Assembly: GCF_014696615.1 (NCBI RefSeq)
Contig: NZ_JACJQJ010000036.1
Span: 1 to 64,000, forward strand
Length of the DNA stretch: 64,000 nucleotides
Source: Nostoc linckia FACHB-104
GTDB lineage: Bacteria; Cyanobacteriota; Cyanobacteriia; Cyanobacteriales; Nostocaceae
Direction: 5' to 3'
Both the position numbers and the translations under genes were made by a program. The notes beneath the pieces were generated by a model. That model was not told where the DNA came from and did no database searches. It saw only the letters and a program-made list of their open reading frames with translations. This document shows, piece after piece, positions 9,358-18,089 of the stretch (positions are counted from its first letter, which is position 1; every line of letters starts with the position of its first letter).

Positions 9358-9969
9358 CTAAAACATGCTCAGGATATACAACAGCGTAAATAGGATAATC
9401 CAGATGATATCTACAAAGTGCCAGTAGATTTCTGCCATTTCAATGCCAGTATGTTTCGTAGCAGAGTAATGACCGGCACGGCGCGATCGCCACAGTACAC
9501 CAAGTATTAACAGTAACCCAATAAATACGTGTAAACCGTGGAAACCTGTCATCAAGTAAAAGCAGTTAGAAAACACGTTGGTAGTTAATCCATATCCCAA
9601 AGTCAGATACTCATATACCTGACCTCCAAGGAAAATAGCCCCCATCAACGCTGTGATGCCATACCATAGGCGCATTCCAGCAACATTGTTTTTCTTAATC
9701 GCTGTATCACCTAAGTGGATCACAAAGCTACTAGATACTAGGATGATGGTGTTAATTGTTGGTACGAGCAATTCTACTTCTGTACCTTCCGGTGGCCAAA
9801 CTGCAGCACCACCGCGCAAAATTAGGTAAGTGGCAAAAAAACCACCAAACATCAAAGACTCAGAAATCAGAAACGTCAGCAGCCCAAACACCCGCAAGTC
9901 TTGATGTTCTTCATGGGAAGCTGCTGAACCCAACGCTATTTCTGGGGCGTTCAAAGTTGAATCCTGCAT
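9358..9969 (-). CDS. ctaE: Cytochrome c oxidase subunit III
   Basis: A 203-aa integral membrane subunit of the aa3-type terminal oxidase. Hydrophobic segments span the protein, with family signatures FFATYLILRGGAAVWPP, GFHGLHVFIGLLLI and a C-terminal HFVDIIWIILFTLLY. ATG 9969 was preferred over an in-frame TTG at 9978 because a GGAA element precedes it. It is the last gene of ctaC-ctaD-ctaE but lies 254 bp after ctaD. A MITE-like element and a palindrome occupy that gap, so its expression may be partly uncoupled from the rest of the operon. Confidence 0.95.
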   Translation of the reverse strand: MQDSTLNAPEIALGSAASHEEHQDLRVFGLLTFLISESLMFGGFFATYLILRGGAAVWPPEGTEVELLVPTINTIILVSSSFVIHLGDTAIKKNNVAGMRLWYGITALMGAIFLGGQVYEYLTLGYGLTTNVFSNCFYLMTGFHGLHVFIGLLLILGVLWRSRRAGHYSATKHTGIEMAEIYWHFVDIIWIILFTLLYILSMF

Positions 9970-10067
9970 AAATTCCAATTTCTAAATTTAAGGAGGGAAT
10001 AGGGAACAGGGAACAGTCTTTCATGTTGTTCATCCCTTGTTCCCTGGCTTGTAAATAGTTAATGTAG

Positions 10068-10183
10068 TGGACTGACACGCCTAAAATGAGGCATTAGATT
10101 TGATGAAATTAACCGCAGATAAACGCCGATAAACGCGGATTAAATGAACTTTGCTATTGCACCAAATTAGCTGTGTCAGTCCA
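10068..10183. mobile_element. MITE-like element with TGGACTGACAC terminal inverted repeats
   Basis: A 116-bp non-coding element. The left end TGGACTGACACGCCTAA and the right end TTAGCTGTGTCAGTCCA are inverted copies (15 of 17 match). GTAG flanks both sides and may be a target duplication. A related element is at 20527-20633. It lies between ctaD and ctaE, directly beside the palindrome at 10188-10215. Confidence 0.7.
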
Positions 10184-10187
10184 GTAG

Positions 10188-10215
10188 GATGCATTACGTG
10201 ATCGCGTAACGCATC
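10188..10215. repeat. GATGCGTTA-type palindrome
   Basis: The inverted repeat GATGCATTACG / CGTAACGCATC with a 6-nt centre lies beside the MITE-like element. It is the same module as at 14025-14055, 20457-20522 and 25639-25673. Confidence 0.7.
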
Positions 10216-10223
10216 AACTGGCG

Positions 10224-11882
10224 TTAAACCGAGGCTGCAGTTTGCGCTGTTGGTTTTCCTTCATCGTTGCGCCCATAATCATAGGGGCCGTGAGTGACTA
10301 CAGGTAGTACTTCCCAGTTTTCAATGGCTGGGGGTGAAGTGGTTGTCCATTCTAAAGTCAGCGCCTCCCAAGGGTTATCTGAAGCTTTGGGGCCATTGAT
10401 CCAACTCCAAATGGCGTTGAGGAAGAAGGGAATTACAGATATGCCAAGAATCATTGCGCCAATGGTACAAATATGATTAATTCCCGCAAACTGAGGGTCA
10501 TACATGGCGACACGGCGCGGCATTCCTTGCAACCCGAGTTGGTGCATGGGTAGGAAGGTGAGGTGAGTACCGACAAAAGTCAGGGCAAAATGTACTCTTC
10601 CCCAAGTTTCATTCATCATTCTGCCTGTCATTTTGGGGAACCAATGGTAAATTCCCGCATAGATACCAAATACAGAACCGCCAAATAAAACGTAGTGGAA
10701 GTGACCGACTACATAATATGTATCGTGAACGTGGATATCAAAAGGTGCTGTACCCAAGGTTACGCCGCCTAATCCGCCAACGACAAACATTGACAGCAAA
10801 CCGATCGCAAATAGCATGGCACTGGTAAAGCGGATTTTACCGCCCCACAGAGTTGCTACCCAACCAAAAATTTTCACGCCAGTGGGAACAGCAACAATCA
10901 GGGTGGAAATAGTGAAGAACATCCGCATCCAAGGGGGTGTACCACTAGTAAACATGTGGTGTACCCAAACAAATAAACCGATAATGCAGATTGCCAAGCT
11001 AGAATAAGCGATCGCTTTATAGCCAAATATTGGTTTACGGGCGTGAACGGGAATCACCTCCGACATAATGCCGAAGATGGGCAAAATCATTAAATATACT
11101 GCGGGGTGGGAATAAAACCAAAATAAATGCTGATAAAGCACCACGTTTCCGCCAGCATCAGGCTTAAAGAAAGAAGTGCCAAAGTTGATATCAAATAATA
11201 ACAGCACTAATCCGGCTGCTAAAACTGGGGTAGACAGCAGGGCTAAAACTGAAGTTGCTAAAATTGCCCAGCAGAATAACGGCATTTGCGTCCATTGCAT
11301 ACTGGGGACTTTCATTTTCAAGATGGTGACGACAAAATTTAACGCCCCCAAAATTGAGGAAGTTCCCACCAACACGATCGCTAAAATCCACATTGATTGG
11401 GCAGTGTTGGCTGTAATTAAACTCAATGGAGGGTAAGCAGTCCAGCCACTTTGGGAACCACCAAAGAAGAAGCTACCCAAAAGTAAGGCCCCAGCCGGCG
11501 GATTCAACCAAAAGGCGATCGCATTCAATTTGGGAAACGCCATATCTCGCGCCCCCACCATCAAGGGGATGAGGAAGTTACCAAATCCCCCAATCGCCGC
11601 CGGCACAATCCACATAAAAATCATCAATGTGCCGTGATTGGTCATGAAGGCGTTATACAGGTTGGGATCGAGAAAATCCGCATCTGGTGTATTTAATTCG
11701 ATGCGGATCGCCATCGCCATTAATCCGCCAATTAAGTAAAAAATAAAGGCGGTTACCAGATATTGAATGCCAATGACTTTGTGATCGATATTAAAAGTGA
11801 AATAGTCGTACCATTTCCACTTCTGGGGTACTTCGTGGTGGGTAACGACTGCTGTAGTTTTGGGAGTTTCTAATTGTGTCAT
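10224..11882 (-). CDS. ctaD: Cytochrome c oxidase subunit I
   Basis: The 552-aa catalytic subunit, with about twelve membrane helices, binding low-spin heme, heme a3 and CuB. Ligand segments are visible: NHGTLMIFMW, the CuB and cross-linked His-Tyr region FYSHPAVYLMILP, VHHMFTSG, and HVHDTYYVVGHFHYV. The Glu of the usual HPEVY is Ala here, which I recall as normal in cyanobacterial oxidases. It lies between ctaC and ctaE on the minus strand. Its position opposite patB/cnfR matches the heterocyst cox2 locus of Anabaena PCC 7120 as I recall it. It would then be the oxygen-scavenging oxidase protecting nitrogenase. Confidence 0.97.
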   Translation of the reverse strand: MTQLETPKTTAVVTHHEVPQKWKWYDYFTFNIDHKVIGIQYLVTAFIFYLIGGLMAMAIRIELNTPDADFLDPNLYNAFMTNHGTLMIFMWIVPAAIGGFGNFLIPLMVGARDMAFPKLNAIAFWLNPPAGALLLGSFFFGGSQSGWTAYPPLSLITANTAQSMWILAIVLVGTSSILGALNFVVTILKMKVPSMQWTQMPLFCWAILATSVLALLSTPVLAAGLVLLLFDINFGTSFFKPDAGGNVVLYQHLFWFYSHPAVYLMILPIFGIMSEVIPVHARKPIFGYKAIAYSSLAICIIGLFVWVHHMFTSGTPPWMRMFFTISTLIVAVPTGVKIFGWVATLWGGKIRFTSAMLFAIGLLSMFVVGGLGGVTLGTAPFDIHVHDTYYVVGHFHYVLFGGSVFGIYAGIYHWFPKMTGRMMNETWGRVHFALTFVGTHLTFLPMHQLGLQGMPRRVAMYDPQFAGINHICTIGAMILGISVIPFFLNAIWSWINGPKASDNPWEALTLEWTTTSPPAIENWEVLPVVTHGPYDYGRNDEGKPTAQTAASV

Positions 11883-11976
11883 ACCAATTTTGGATTTTGG
11901 ATTTGAGATTTTGGATTGAAAATCTTGAATAAAATCAAGACTAGCTATCCGAAGTTGGTATTATCTGGAACAAGGC

Positions 11977-12822
11977 TTATGGATTGACGGCAACAGTTTG
12001 ATCCATTTCTGGCTGTTGGGCTACGCGATTTTCTGCCAACCAGCGATCGTAATCTTCTGGGGTGTGGACAACTACAGAAGTACGCATACTACCGTGATAG
12101 CCACCACAAAGTTCGGCACAAACTATGGGATAGGTTCCTGTTTTGGTGGCCGTGAACCGTAACTGTGTAGGTTGACCGGGAATTGCATCTTGCTTCAACC
12201 GAAACTGAGGTACCCAAAATGAGTGAATTACATCATTTGCAGAGATGTTCAGCAATACATCTTGACCGATGGGAACGTGCAGTTCGCCAGTATTCACATC
12301 GCTATCGGGATAGTTGAACAGCCAAGCATATTGCATTCCGGTGACGTTGACTACTAAAGATGGTGGTTTACCTTCGGTTGCAGGTGTCGAACCAATCCCA
12401 ATGGGGTTTGATTTGGGTTCTACCATCATTGACTCGTGGGTCATACCGTGATGGCCAATCTCATCCATCCCGCCCATTTCGGTGTAAACATCTACGCTGT
12501 AAACCCCCAATCCAATCACAATGATTCCGGGGATGATAGTCCACAAAATTTCTAGGGGAAAGCTACCTTCAATTGGCAGTCCATCGCCATTATCTCCACG
12601 ACGACGGCGAAACTTAATTACAGAAAATAGTATTGCCCCTTGTACTACTAAAAATAAAGCAGTCCCAATGGCTACCATCACATTAAAGAAATTATCTACT
12701 AAAGGCGCTTGTGCAGAAGCTTGAACTGGCAAAAGATGATTATTTTGCCCTACCCACAAGCTAATTAGCGTAATTAAGATACCTGCAATTAAAGTTATGA
12801 TCCCAAGGGGAATTTGTTTCAT
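11977..12822 (-). CDS. ctaC: Cytochrome c oxidase subunit II
   Basis: A 281-aa membrane-anchored subunit with the periplasm-facing CuA domain that takes electrons from cytochrome c6 or plastocyanin. Two N-terminal membrane helices are followed by a cupredoxin domain with CuA ligands in VIHSFWVP and CAELCGGYHGSM (Cys-x3-Cys-x3-His-x2-Met), and the docking motif MQYAWLFNYP. ATG 12822 was chosen over the longer frame at 12858. It overlaps the upstream stop as ATGA and has an AGAGGA ribosome binding site. A His/Met-rich insert (GGMDEIGHHGMTHESMM) precedes the CuA strand region. It is coupled to the small membrane gene before it. Confidence 0.96.
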   Translation of the reverse strand: MKQIPLGIITLIAGILITLISLWVGQNNHLLPVQASAQAPLVDNFFNVMVAIGTALFLVVQGAILFSVIKFRRRRGDNGDGLPIEGSFPLEILWTIIPGIIVIGLGVYSVDVYTEMGGMDEIGHHGMTHESMMVEPKSNPIGIGSTPATEGKPPSLVVNVTGMQYAWLFNYPDSDVNTGELHVPIGQDVLLNISANDVIHSFWVPQFRLKQDAIPGQPTQLRFTATKTGTYPIVCAELCGGYHGSMRTSVVVHTPEDYDRWLAENRVAQQPEMDQTVAVNP

Positions 12823-13172
12823 AAAATAATTTCCTCTGGATAAGTATTTTGCTGCCACATTTTTTCCAACATTTTGACTTTTCTTTGCAGCACAGCAGCA
12901 CGATAAGCAACATAGCTCTTATGCAAAGTAATTCCTAAACAAAGGCCAATGGGAGCCAAAATTATCACCCATAATAATACAGAAATAGCTGTAGTGACAC
13001 CATGATTAGTTAGTTGATGTAACTCTGGAACACCATACGCTGGGTTTTGAGTTGACCGAAAATTTAGATGTTCCTGCCAAACTACAATTATTGCCACTAA
13101 AGCTGGAGAAAGCACTACTAAGCTTAATAAAAATACTGTGAGAATTCTCAAGAGTTTAGATTTCATAAGCAT
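12819..13172 (-). CDS. Small two-helix membrane protein, first gene of the cox operon
   Basis: A 117-aa protein with two hydrophobic helices (about 8-32 and 60-82) and a basic, coiled C-terminus (RAAVLQRKVKMLEKMW). I do not recognise a named family. A small hypothetical gene sits ahead of coxB in other heterocystous cyanobacteria as I recall. Its stop overlaps the ctaC start (ATGA), so it is co-translated with subunit II and may help oxidase assembly. That role is inference from position only. MLMKSK leaves two possible ATGs (13172 or 13166), neither with a strong ribosome binding site. Confidence 0.72.
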   Translation of the reverse strand: MLMKSKLLRILTVFLLSLVVLSPALVAIIVVWQEHLNFRSTQNPAYGVPELHQLTNHGVTTAISVLLWVIILAPIGLCLGITLHKSYVAYRAAVLQRKVKMLEKMWQQNTYPEEIIL

Positions 13173-13387
13173 GACTGCAAAGCCGCATATTCCTATGGAT
13201 GCGGAGGTATAAGTTCTGCATTTTAAATCTGGTTAATTCCAGTTTTAAATGTCAATAATCTTTACAAATCACAGACAACCTCGTTGATATTTGATATATG
13301 CAGGTATTACTTCAACTTATGTTTGTCGCGTTGATATTAGGACTGAAACAACTAGCCGACTAGATACAAGTTAGGAATGTTAAGCTG

Positions 13388-13413
13388 TTTTTCGTGATAT
13401 ATATCATGAAAAA
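13388..13413. promoter_or_regulatory. Long AT-rich palindrome, candidate operator
   Basis: A 26-bp palindrome with one mismatched pair, TTTTTC at one end and GAAAAA at the other around TGATATATATCA. It lies 216 bp upstream of the first cox-operon gene. It could bind a dimeric regulator or form a hairpin. The function is unknown. Confidence 0.4.
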
Positions 13414-13985
13414 AAGATATTTGGGTGAAATCTACTCAGGTAAAACTATATTTTTTAGAATTTCTTTAGAATTTAGAATTTCTTTAGAGTTTATAGTTCT
13501 TAACTATTGATTATTACAAGTCTCAACTACAAGCAATCTGTGTAGAACTGACAAATATCTCTTTACTTGATCCTCCTTGTTACCTTTGTCTCCTTATCCT
13601 GTTCATATATCAAATACAACTGCAATAGAAATTGATGACACTGGTCTGAGTTCTATCTATCAAAAGTGTTATATCAGCTACCTCATTTAGTAACAGCTGT
13701 TAATTAGGGATGTACTCAACTGTTAAAAGCCTTGTAGCATAAAGCTTTTCAATTTTTTTTTATGGTGGGGTACTAGTATTTATATAAGGGTAAGAGTATT
13801 TACTTACGGGTGGGGGTACTAGTGTTTCTGTACTCAATACCAAGCTCTACTGAGGCAACATAAGGAAGCTATTTGTTAGGTTATTCTTTTTCTGCAAAGA
13901 AATGTTACTGAATTTATTAATTAAGTGAAGCGAGCTTGTACTCTCAATATTCTGTGTTTCAACATACACAATCTCCATCAATTAC

Positions 13986-14078
13986 AACTAAATTCCCAAC
14001 AAATATAGGAATCCGATTTGATTTGATGCGTTATGCTATCACTAATGCATCCTACATGAACTAAATTTCCAACAAATA
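13986..14078. repeat. Palindromic element flanked by 20-bp direct repeats
   Basis: AACTAAATTCCCAACAAATA at 13986-14005 recurs at 14059-14078 with one change. Between them lies the GATGCGTTA/TAATGCATC palindrome (14025-14051). The arrangement suggests insertion or slippage around the palindrome. Confidence 0.6.
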
Positions 14079-14753
14079 CAAAGATTTTCAGGTAAATAAA
14101 ATACATCAGCAATTAACTATATTCTGTCTCTAAGAGAATATAGTAGTCTCAATTTTGATGCAGCTAAGTATAGCTTGATTTATGATTTACTATTACCTGG
14201 ACTATATTTTCTTGCTATGCCAATATTTTATATACACATCACAAAGTTAAATTTATCAAAATATTGCTAAAAAAACAGAATTTTCTTTAACATCAGATAT
14301 TAACTAAATTTAATAATGTCAAATTTTCCTGATTTTGATATATTCAAATCACAGCGGCGCAAATCTCTACATTTCGCAGGTAAATTCTTAAAAAAATAAT
14401 GTTTTTATCGTAATCAAGTCTATTTTATGCTTTTCCTAATATCCTCTATTCAATTAGGAAGAGCTTTGTAACATTCATGTTAAAATCGGTAACTAAATGT
14501 TAGTGAAAGCTACTCTGTATAATAATTATTTGGCAAATGTGAAGATTCATTTAATAGTTCAAAATGAACAAAAAAATCATACTTTTTTGGTTAAAAAAGT
14601 TACTAAGGTTAATATAGTAAGATGCTGATATCAAAATAATTGTTGAATGAAGAGTAATTAAGTTTAACTGATAACAATTTTGCGGCGATCGCGTATTAGC
14701 AACATCTAGAAAATTCGGCATCTTTGCCAGCAATGAGGAATAGATAAAAGCTG

Positions 14754-14776
14754 AAGCCCGTAAAGATATACGGCTT
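14754..14776 (+). promoter_or_regulatory. Leader hairpin before patB/cnfR
   Basis: AAGCCCGTA and TACGGCTT pair with one bulged C around a short loop, followed by TTATTT, 40 bp before the patB/cnfR start. It could act as an attenuator-like or mRNA-stability hairpin. Confidence 0.35.
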
Positions 14777-14815
14777 TATTTAGCATTTCAATTTAAAAAT
14801 CACTCTTACAATACT

Positions 14816-16411
14816 ATGCCCTACGCCATTACTAAGCGCTGTATTCAGTGTGACAAATGCCTTCCTCAGTGTCCTAAAGGTGCGATCCAAGTTATCGATG
14901 GTGACTACTGGATAGACCCTAGTTTGTGTAATAACTGCGAAGGTTATATGACACCACAGTGTGTCCTTTCTTGCCCTGTTAACTCTCCAGTGCCTTATCA
15001 AGCAAAAAAGGGTAGATGTAAGGTTGATGTGAATAGCGTGGCCACTCAGAAGCTATTTTCCGACGGAAAAGGCCATCCTTTTGCTTCAGCAATCGTTATT
15101 TGGGAACTATGCAACGTTTTAGCCCAACGCCAATCGCTTTCTTGGCAAGTTGATGCGGATGGAGAGCTATATTATCAACGACAAATTAATGGCGGTAAAG
15201 GTGCGATCGCATTCCGAGTGACGGATAATATGAATTCCGAGCCAGAAAGCGTACTCAAAGGTGCCAAGGCTTTATCTGCGCTCGAAGCATTTGATATTAG
15301 ATCTGCTTGTATGCACTTGATCTATGCGGCTCATGCCACTAACCTAGATCAGCCTTGGGAAGAAGAGTTTATCATCAACGACCGCCAAATTGAAGAATAT
15401 CTAGGACTAGACAAGCGCAAAGACTTGAACAAAACTACCAAGCTAGCGCTGATTAAAGAACTTGCTCAACAACCCTGTAAACTTATCGCCTCTATTGATT
15501 TACCCGCAAAAGGAAAGATTCCAGGGGTATACCTAGAAAAAAGCCGCTTGTGGCATTTAGTAGATATTCAACACCACTTTCAAGAAGATGATTTAGGATG
15601 CAAACATCTAGTTGGGTTGACTTTTACAATTAAAGCAGGTCAATGGGCAGAGTATTTTCTCAATCGCCAAGGTTGCAAAGAGCGTACTGCTTTCTATCAA
15701 TACGGTACCTTACCCAAAGCTTTACTGAATGTAGTCATGAGCATTTGGCAGCAGCATGAAGGTGCAGCGCGGATGATGCTGTGGTTATTATTTAAAACCA
15801 AAATAGGTAGAGAACAGCGCATTACTATCCCCACTCTCATGAGAGTTGCTTACGGCGAGCGAAAATTGAGCCAAGTCTCTGGACACCCGGAGAATCGCCA
15901 ACGCCTCTTAAGAATATTTGAAAGCGATTTAGAAGTACTTAATTATCATGGACTCAAACCTATATTTGATCCCGTTACCTACCCATTAGAAATTCAACCT
16001 TTATGGGCAAAGTTAGTTGATATTCCCGAAGACGCAGACGCAGCATTGGACTTCTGGATTGATGATGGTAGTAACGGTACGCGATTAACCGATGCAGCAC
16101 CTCGCGGTAAGTGGAATCGACTAATGAATGCCCGCATCTTATATTTTGAAGTTCCACCAGATTGGAAAAAACAACTTGCAAAGTCTAAAAAGAAGCAGCG
16201 AACTACTAACCGCAAAACAAAATTCAAACCACAAATAAATCTTTCTGTTGAATATATTCTTGAAGCTAGAAAAAGGTTAGGGTTAAGCCAAAGAGACTTA
16301 GCAAAGCTAACAGGTAAAAGCCAAAGTTGGATTCGTGATATTGAAAATGGGCGTTTTGAAGCTAAGTTAGAAGACCAAATGTTATTACGAAAAGCGCTGG
16401 GGATGAATTAG
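14816..16411 (+). CDS. patB: PatB/CnfR: ferredoxin-domain transcriptional activator of nitrogen fixation genes
   Basis: A 531-aa regulator. The N-terminus is a bacterial-type ferredoxin with two cysteine clusters: Cys9, 12, 15 and 19, and Cys38, 41, 49 and 53. These would hold two [4Fe-4S] clusters and sense low oxygen or redox state. A long central region of unknown fold follows. The C-terminus (about 478-531) is an XRE/Cro-type helix-turn-helix (LGLSQRDLAKLTGKSQSWIRDIE). This architecture and length are those of PatB of Anabaena and CnfR of Leptolyngbya, which activate nif genes under micro-oxic conditions. It is transcribed away from the cox operon, matching the patB-cox2 neighbourhood. 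Confidence 0.93.
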   Translation: MPYAITKRCIQCDKCLPQCPKGAIQVIDGDYWIDPSLCNNCEGYMTPQCVLSCPVNSPVPYQAKKGRCKVDVNSVATQKLFSDGKGHPFASAIVIWELCNVLAQRQSLSWQVDADGELYYQRQINGGKGAIAFRVTDNMNSEPESVLKGAKALSALEAFDIRSACMHLIYAAHATNLDQPWEEEFIINDRQIEEYLGLDKRKDLNKTTKLALIKELAQQPCKLIASIDLPAKGKIPGVYLEKSRLWHLVDIQHHFQEDDLGCKHLVGLTFTIKAGQWAEYFLNRQGCKERTAFYQYGTLPKALLNVVMSIWQQHEGAARMMLWLLFKTKIGREQRITIPTLMRVAYGERKLSQVSGHPENRQRLLRIFESDLEVLNYHGLKPIFDPVTYPLEIQPLWAKLVDIPEDADAALDFWIDDGSNGTRLTDAAPRGKWNRLMNARILYFEVPPDWKKQLAKSKKKQRTTNRKTKFKPQINLSVEYILEARKRLGLSQRDLAKLTGKSQSWIRDIENGRFEAKLEDQMLLRKALGMN

Positions 16412-16444
16412 GGTAATGGGTAATGGGAATTTCTCCCCGTGCTT

Positions 16445-16472
16445 GTACAGACGCGATTAATCGCGTCTGTAC
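16445..16472. repeat. Perfect 28-bp palindrome (GACGCGATTAATCGCGTC core)
   Basis: A perfect 28-bp palindrome running from GTACAGACGC to GCGTCTGTAC. Related palindromes lie at 34166-34185 and 47024-47043. It lies 34 bp after the patB/cnfR stop and could fold in the 3' transcript end, but no T-run follows. Confidence 0.7.
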
Positions 16473-16483
16473 CCCGCCTCTTT

Positions 16484-16700
16484 AGGGACTTCCAGAAAAT
16501 AAATTATCCCATTTCCGAGAGAAGATCTTTTTATTTTTCCCCCTGCTCCCTGCCCCCTGCCCCTCTGACTTGAAAGTGCTGAGTGCTGAGTGCTGAGTGC
16601 TGAGTAAAAATACTAGTCCCACTTTCATACTTGGCTATGAAAATTGTTTCATCGGGACTGCCTACACAGTGATAGTACATTTTTTAAGTTGGAAGTCCCT
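16484..16700. mobile_element. MITE-like element, copy 1 (AGGGACTTCCA termini)
   Basis: A 217-bp non-coding element bounded by the inverted repeats AGGGACTTCCA and TGGAAGTCCCT. It contains a tandem CTGAGTG repeat (16576-16605). An inverted, diverged copy lies at 24606-24806. A block of about 42 bp from ACTTTCATACTTGGC to GGGACTGCC is identical between the two. The right end reaches the stop codon of the DUF1499 gene. Confidence 0.8.
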
Positions 16701-17095
16701 TAAGCTTCGTTAAACTTGGCGCGAATAGTTTCTATGCGTTGACGATTTACACCTAAATCGCTTTTACCCAAACGAGAAGCTGAACGCACCTGAATGACAT
16801 TTGCGTTGCGGTCAAGATAGAATTCGACATCATCCACGAAGCCTAGTAAGGCACTTTTAAATTCTGCATACAAGTAATCAGGACTTTCAGTAACAATCTG
16901 AGTTCTGGGTAAAGACTCAATGATACTTTTAAGATTGGCGATCGCTTGTTCTGGTGTTGATGTGAAAGTCAGAGGCGCAATTTGATGAACTGCATCTGTA
17001 GTTTGACTAGAGACACAGTTAGGGCTATTGGGACAAGATGCTAGTTTCCCGTTGTTAACCCCTAAGTTATTAGGTCTTTTACCTGCAAAAACCAT
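16700..17095 (-). CDS. DUF1499 family protein
   Basis: A 131-aa protein with the DUF1499 signature CPNSPNCVSSQ near the N-terminus and a terminal region (RSASRLGKSDLGVNRQRIETI) typical of the family. The biochemical role is unknown. In other bacteria members are found as small lipoproteins or membrane-associated proteins; no clear signal peptide is seen here. Its stop codon abuts the terminal repeat of a MITE-like element, so the native 3' flank has been replaced. Confidence 0.85.
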   Translation of the reverse strand: MVFAGKRPNNLGVNNGKLASCPNSPNCVSSQTTDAVHQIAPLTFTSTPEQAIANLKSIIESLPRTQIVTESPDYLYAEFKSALLGFVDDVEFYLDRNANVIQVRSASRLGKSDLGVNRQRIETIRAKFNEA

Positions 17096-17201
17096 AATTA
17101 TCTTGTGAAATTGTGTAATTTAAAGTCGTATTCACTCTAGAAGAATTAATTGCTCGCAAGCAAGCCACCTAAGATGGAATATATAGGAATACGAATTAAA
17201 T

Positions 17202-17852
17202 TTATTCATTAGCAGAACGTTCAAACACTACGGAAAGATTATTTGCTGGCATTTGGTAAATTTGTTTGAACAGGAAATTTTCTGCATTAGCTGCTGCAAC
17301 TACATCATCCAAGTTACGCACGCCCCACTCGGGATTTTGAGCCCGTAAATATTCGTCAAAAGCAGCATTACTCGGTGCTGTATGTTCTCCACCTCGTTTA
17401 AATGGTCCGTATAAATACAGGATACCTCCTGGTTTGAGGATGCGATTTGCACCTGCCATTAGTCCCAGACAAGCTGACCAAGGTGAAATGTGAATCATAT
17501 TAATGTTAACAATGGCAGCAATTGGTGAAGTCTGAAGCCACTCGCTGACTACTCCTGTTTCCACTGGCCAAACTGCTTCTCTCACATCCAGCGTTTGCGG
17601 TGGATAAATGTTATCACAGCCGCAGTGTTGAATCCATGCATTAATGCTAGTGAGTGATTGCGGGTTTACATCTGTGGGTAGCCACTGGCGTGGGCTGAGT
17701 TTGGGAGCAAAAAATACTGAATGTTCGCCAGTTCCAGCAGCTATTTCTAATATCGTGCCACTCGCAGGTAATACTTGTAAAAGTACTTCTAAAATCGGTT
17801 CGCGGTTGCGCTGGGTTGCGGGTGCTTCTTGCCTTGCGTCTTGTAGTGCCAT
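17202..17852 (-). CDS. DUF938 methyltransferase-like protein
   Basis: A 216-aa SAM-methyltransferase-fold protein. The signature start DARQEAPATQRNREPILEVL and motif I ILEIAAGTGEHSVFF fit DUF938. The segments WLPTDVNPQSL and INMIHISPW follow as in the family. The substrate is unknown. It stands alone, with 106 bp to the DUF1499 gene downstream on the same strand. Confidence 0.88.
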   Translation of the reverse strand: MALQDARQEAPATQRNREPILEVLLQVLPASGTILEIAAGTGEHSVFFAPKLSPRQWLPTDVNPQSLTSINAWIQHCGCDNIYPPQTLDVREAVWPVETGVVSEWLQTSPIAAIVNINMIHISPWSACLGLMAGANRILKPGGILYLYGPFKRGGEHTAPSNAAFDEYLRAQNPEWGVRNLDDVVAAANAENFLFKQIYQMPANNLSVVFERSANE

Positions 17853-18089
17853 TCCTGTAGTTGGAAAAAGAAAGTGGGAGAACTGCCATCAAGACCATAA
17901 TACCGAGGGCAGCCGCATCTAAATTGGTAATTATCGTTTAAATCTCGTGATTGTAACGCTGCCGAAAGTATGCTGTGTATTACTCCAATCAGCATTAATA
18001 AGCAAAATTAAGAATCCTCAGAGTCACTCAAACAACGGTGATGCGATCGCTCTATGATGCGGTAAGTACCGTATAACCTATAAAAAATC

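Larger units (their letters stand above)
13173..14815. promoter_or_regulatory. Divergent intergenic region between the cox operon and patB/cnfR
   Basis: 1.64 kb of AT-rich DNA with no convincing gene, expected to hold both promoters. Visible structure: a 26-bp near-perfect palindrome centred on TGATATATATCA (13388-13413); a tandem duplication of TTTAGAATTTCTTTAGA (13454-13488); two copies of GGGGTACTAGT about 46 bp apart (13765-13777 and 13811-13823); a palindromic element between 20-bp direct repeats (13986-14078); a TATAAT-like box at 14518-14523; and a leader hairpin at 14754-14776. No canonical GTA-N8-TAC NtcA site was found by eye. Confidence 0.55.

Noticed and set aside
14489-14523. Possible NtcA site (GTA-N8-TTA) before a TATAAT box upstream of patB/cnfR
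   Set aside because: The right half is not TAC and the spacing to the -10 box is about 15 bp rather than about 22, so it does not fit NtcA activation.
14551-14733. 60-codon minus-strand frame upstream of patB/cnfR
   Set aside because: AT-rich composition, no ribosome site and no recognisable motif; the region is better read as regulatory.
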